Source of the DNA: Chloroflexota bacterium
GTDB lineage: Bacteria > Chloroflexota > Anaerolineae > Aggregatilineales > Phototrophicaceae
Direction: 5' to 3'
DNA length: 15,897 bases
NCBI GenBank assembly: GCA_003242205.1
Contig: QGUR01000081.1
Location: forward strand, 1-15,897
The stretch's first letter is position 1. Every line of letters begins with the position of its first letter. A program made the position numbers and the translations under genes. Shown here piece after piece: positions 14,923-15,897 of the stretch. The notes beneath the pieces are model-generated. The model had not been told where the DNA came from. It was given only the letters and a program-made list of their open reading frames with translations, and made no database searches.

Positions 14923-15878
14923 ACGACATGAAGGCTGCTGTCATGGCCGCGCGAGACCACGCTTCAGCACCGCTGCGCCTCATCTGGATACAGCCGGGCA
15001 CGCTGGAAGATATGCTGTCCGCCGCGACGTACCTCGACACCACGCGCGAACTGCGGGAACTGGGATGCCGGGTCACGCTGGTTGCACCGGGGATTCCCGG
15101 CCCGCGGCAGATTCGCGGTGTTGACGTGTTATGTCTGCCACAACCGGACATCTATTTTTTCAGACAGCTTATCTTCCACCTGCACGCGTTGCGTTTTGTG
15201 CTGGCACAACGGCATCAGGCCGACATCGTGCTGATACGCGAGGTGTCAGTCATCTGGCTGCTGCCTTTACTTTTCCTGCGCCTGATCGGCGGTTTCCGGC
15301 CACGCATTGTCGCCGACACACGTTCTGTGCCGATGGCAGTAGCGACACGAGGCAATATCAGGCTCCAGCTTAGGTCAGCATTTTTCGGCCTCAGCAATCG
15401 CCTTTCCAACTGGTGGGCCGATGGGCGAACGGCGATCACCCGGCGCATGGCCGATACCGTGAACATTCCGCAGCGGAAATTGTGGGGCGTGTGGCCCTCA
15501 GGCGTCAATCTGGCGTTGTTTGCAACCGCTGCGGCAGACCGCCACTGGCCTGACGATACCGAACCTATTGAGTTGATCTACATCGGCTCGATGGAACCTG
15601 AGCGTAATCTATTGACCTTTTGCCGGGCTGTCGTCGCTGCGAACATGCGAGGAGCCGGGTTGCGTTTCCGGATCATCGGTGATGGCGAACAACGACAGCA
15701 ACTGGCCGATTTCGCTCGCGCATCCGAAGGATGGATCGAAGTTTTGCCGCCGGTTCCGCACGCGCAGGTTCCTGCCCTGCTGGCCAAAGCGCATGTTGGC
15801 GTACTGCCCTTCCCCAACGAACTCAAATTCAACGTCAGCAGCCCGGTCAAGCTCTTTGAGTACATGGCCGCGGGATAG
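14919..15878 (+). CDS. GT4-type glycosyltransferase, interrupted at the contig end
   Basis: A 319-residue open frame encoding most of a GT-B glycosyltransferase. The N-terminal domain has LIWIQPGTLEDMLSAATYLDTTRELRELG and a glycine/proline-rich loop. Next come VWPSGVNLALF, LIYIGSMEPERNLLTF, RFRIIGDGEQRQQL and the donor-site beginning FNVSSPVKLFEYMAAG. Family members normally continue with KPVV and some 60-90 more residues. Here a TAG follows the glycine, 19 bases before the sequence ends, so the protein is truncated or the final bases are wrong. The start is ATG 14919, overlapping the previous TGA; ATG 14928 is also possible, and an upstream GTG at 14889 would only extend into the neighbour. 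It would act with the other transferase on the same repeat unit. Confidence 0.82.
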   Translation: MNDMKAAVMAARDHASAPLRLIWIQPGTLEDMLSAATYLDTTRELRELGCRVTLVAPGIPGPRQIRGVDVLCLPQPDIYFFRQLIFHLHALRFVLAQRHQADIVLIREVSVIWLLPLLFLRLIGGFRPRIVADTRSVPMAVATRGNIRLQLRSAFFGLSNRLSNWWADGRTAITRRMADTVNIPQRKLWGVWPSGVNLALFATAAADRHWPDDTEPIELIYIGSMEPERNLLTFCRAVVAANMRGAGLRFRIIGDGEQRQQLADFARASEGWIEVLPPVPHAQVPALLAKAHVGVLPFPNELKFNVSSPVKLFEYMAAG

Positions 15879-15897
15879 CCAAACCACACGAAAAAAA
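15876..15897. other. Suspect contig-end bases with in-frame stop and A7 run
   Basis: The final stretch reads TAG CCA AAC CAC ACG followed by seven A. GGA-TAG-CCA sits where GT4 proteins have Gly-Lys-Pro. The codon after TAG still gives the expected proline, so AAG to TAG would restore one residue, but the next codons (Asn, His, Thr) no longer fit. Low-quality assembly-end sequence is more likely than a true gene end. Confidence 0.6.

Noticed and set aside
1..15897. CRISPR arrays, transposases, tRNA or rRNA genes, defence systems
   Set aside because: No regularly spaced repeats, IS ends, transposase motifs, tRNA-like cloverleafs or defence-associated domains were seen; all sizeable frames fit transport, hydrolysis or polysaccharide synthesis.

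Overview
The window looks like one metagenome-type contig from a free-living bacterium. All genes are on the + strand and the coding regions are moderately GC-rich, roughly 55-60% by eye. The closest overall impression is Chloroflexota (Anaerolineae-like). This rests on the mix of a sugar ABC importer with an FAD oxidoreductase and GH51 enzyme, a Wzz/BY-kinase fusion carrying a helix-hairpin-helix-like insert, no outer-membrane export (Wza) gene, and use of TTG and GTG starts. The taxon is an inference and has not been tested.

Region 1 (1-5339) is the end of a carbohydrate-uptake and degradation operon. It holds the 3' end of a sugar-binding lipoprotein gene, two MalF/MalG-type permeases, an FAD-dependent oxidoreductase of the FAD_oxidored type, and an intracellular GH51 alpha-L-arabinofuranosidase. 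A strong Rho-independent terminator closes it. The importer would bring in an arabinose-containing oligosaccharide or glycoside and GH51 would hydrolyse it in the cytoplasm. The role of the oxidoreductase is unknown. Each of the first three gaps between genes carries an inverted repeat able to fold in the mRNA.

Region 2 (5340-5761) is about 420 bp of AT-rich non-coding DNA (22-40% GC in the blocks I counted). It holds two candidate promoters, a 7-bp inverted repeat and a LacI/CcpA-like operator (TGAAAGCGCTTCGA). It is the likely control region of the downstream operon.

Region 3 (5762-15897) is a Wzx/Wzy-type exopolysaccharide operon with tight or overlapping genes. It encodes an initiating phosphoglycosyl transferase (WbaP/WcaJ C-terminal type) and an oxidoreductase/aminotransferase pair for a 3-amino sugar nucleotide. 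A Wzz-kinase fusion (Wzc-like), a Wzy-like polymerase/ligase, a Wzx flippase and two GT4-type glycosyltransferases follow. The last gene stops in the middle of its donor-binding motif next to an A7 run at the end of the sequence, most likely a contig-edge artefact.

I did not find a clear new defence or mobile system. The most unusual points are the helix-hairpin-helix-like domain inside the Wzz-kinase protein, that protein's lack of a C-terminal tyrosine cluster, the heptad-phased 21-bp repeat in its coiled coil, the GH51/FAD-oxidoreductase pairing, and the hairpins in the catabolic operon.
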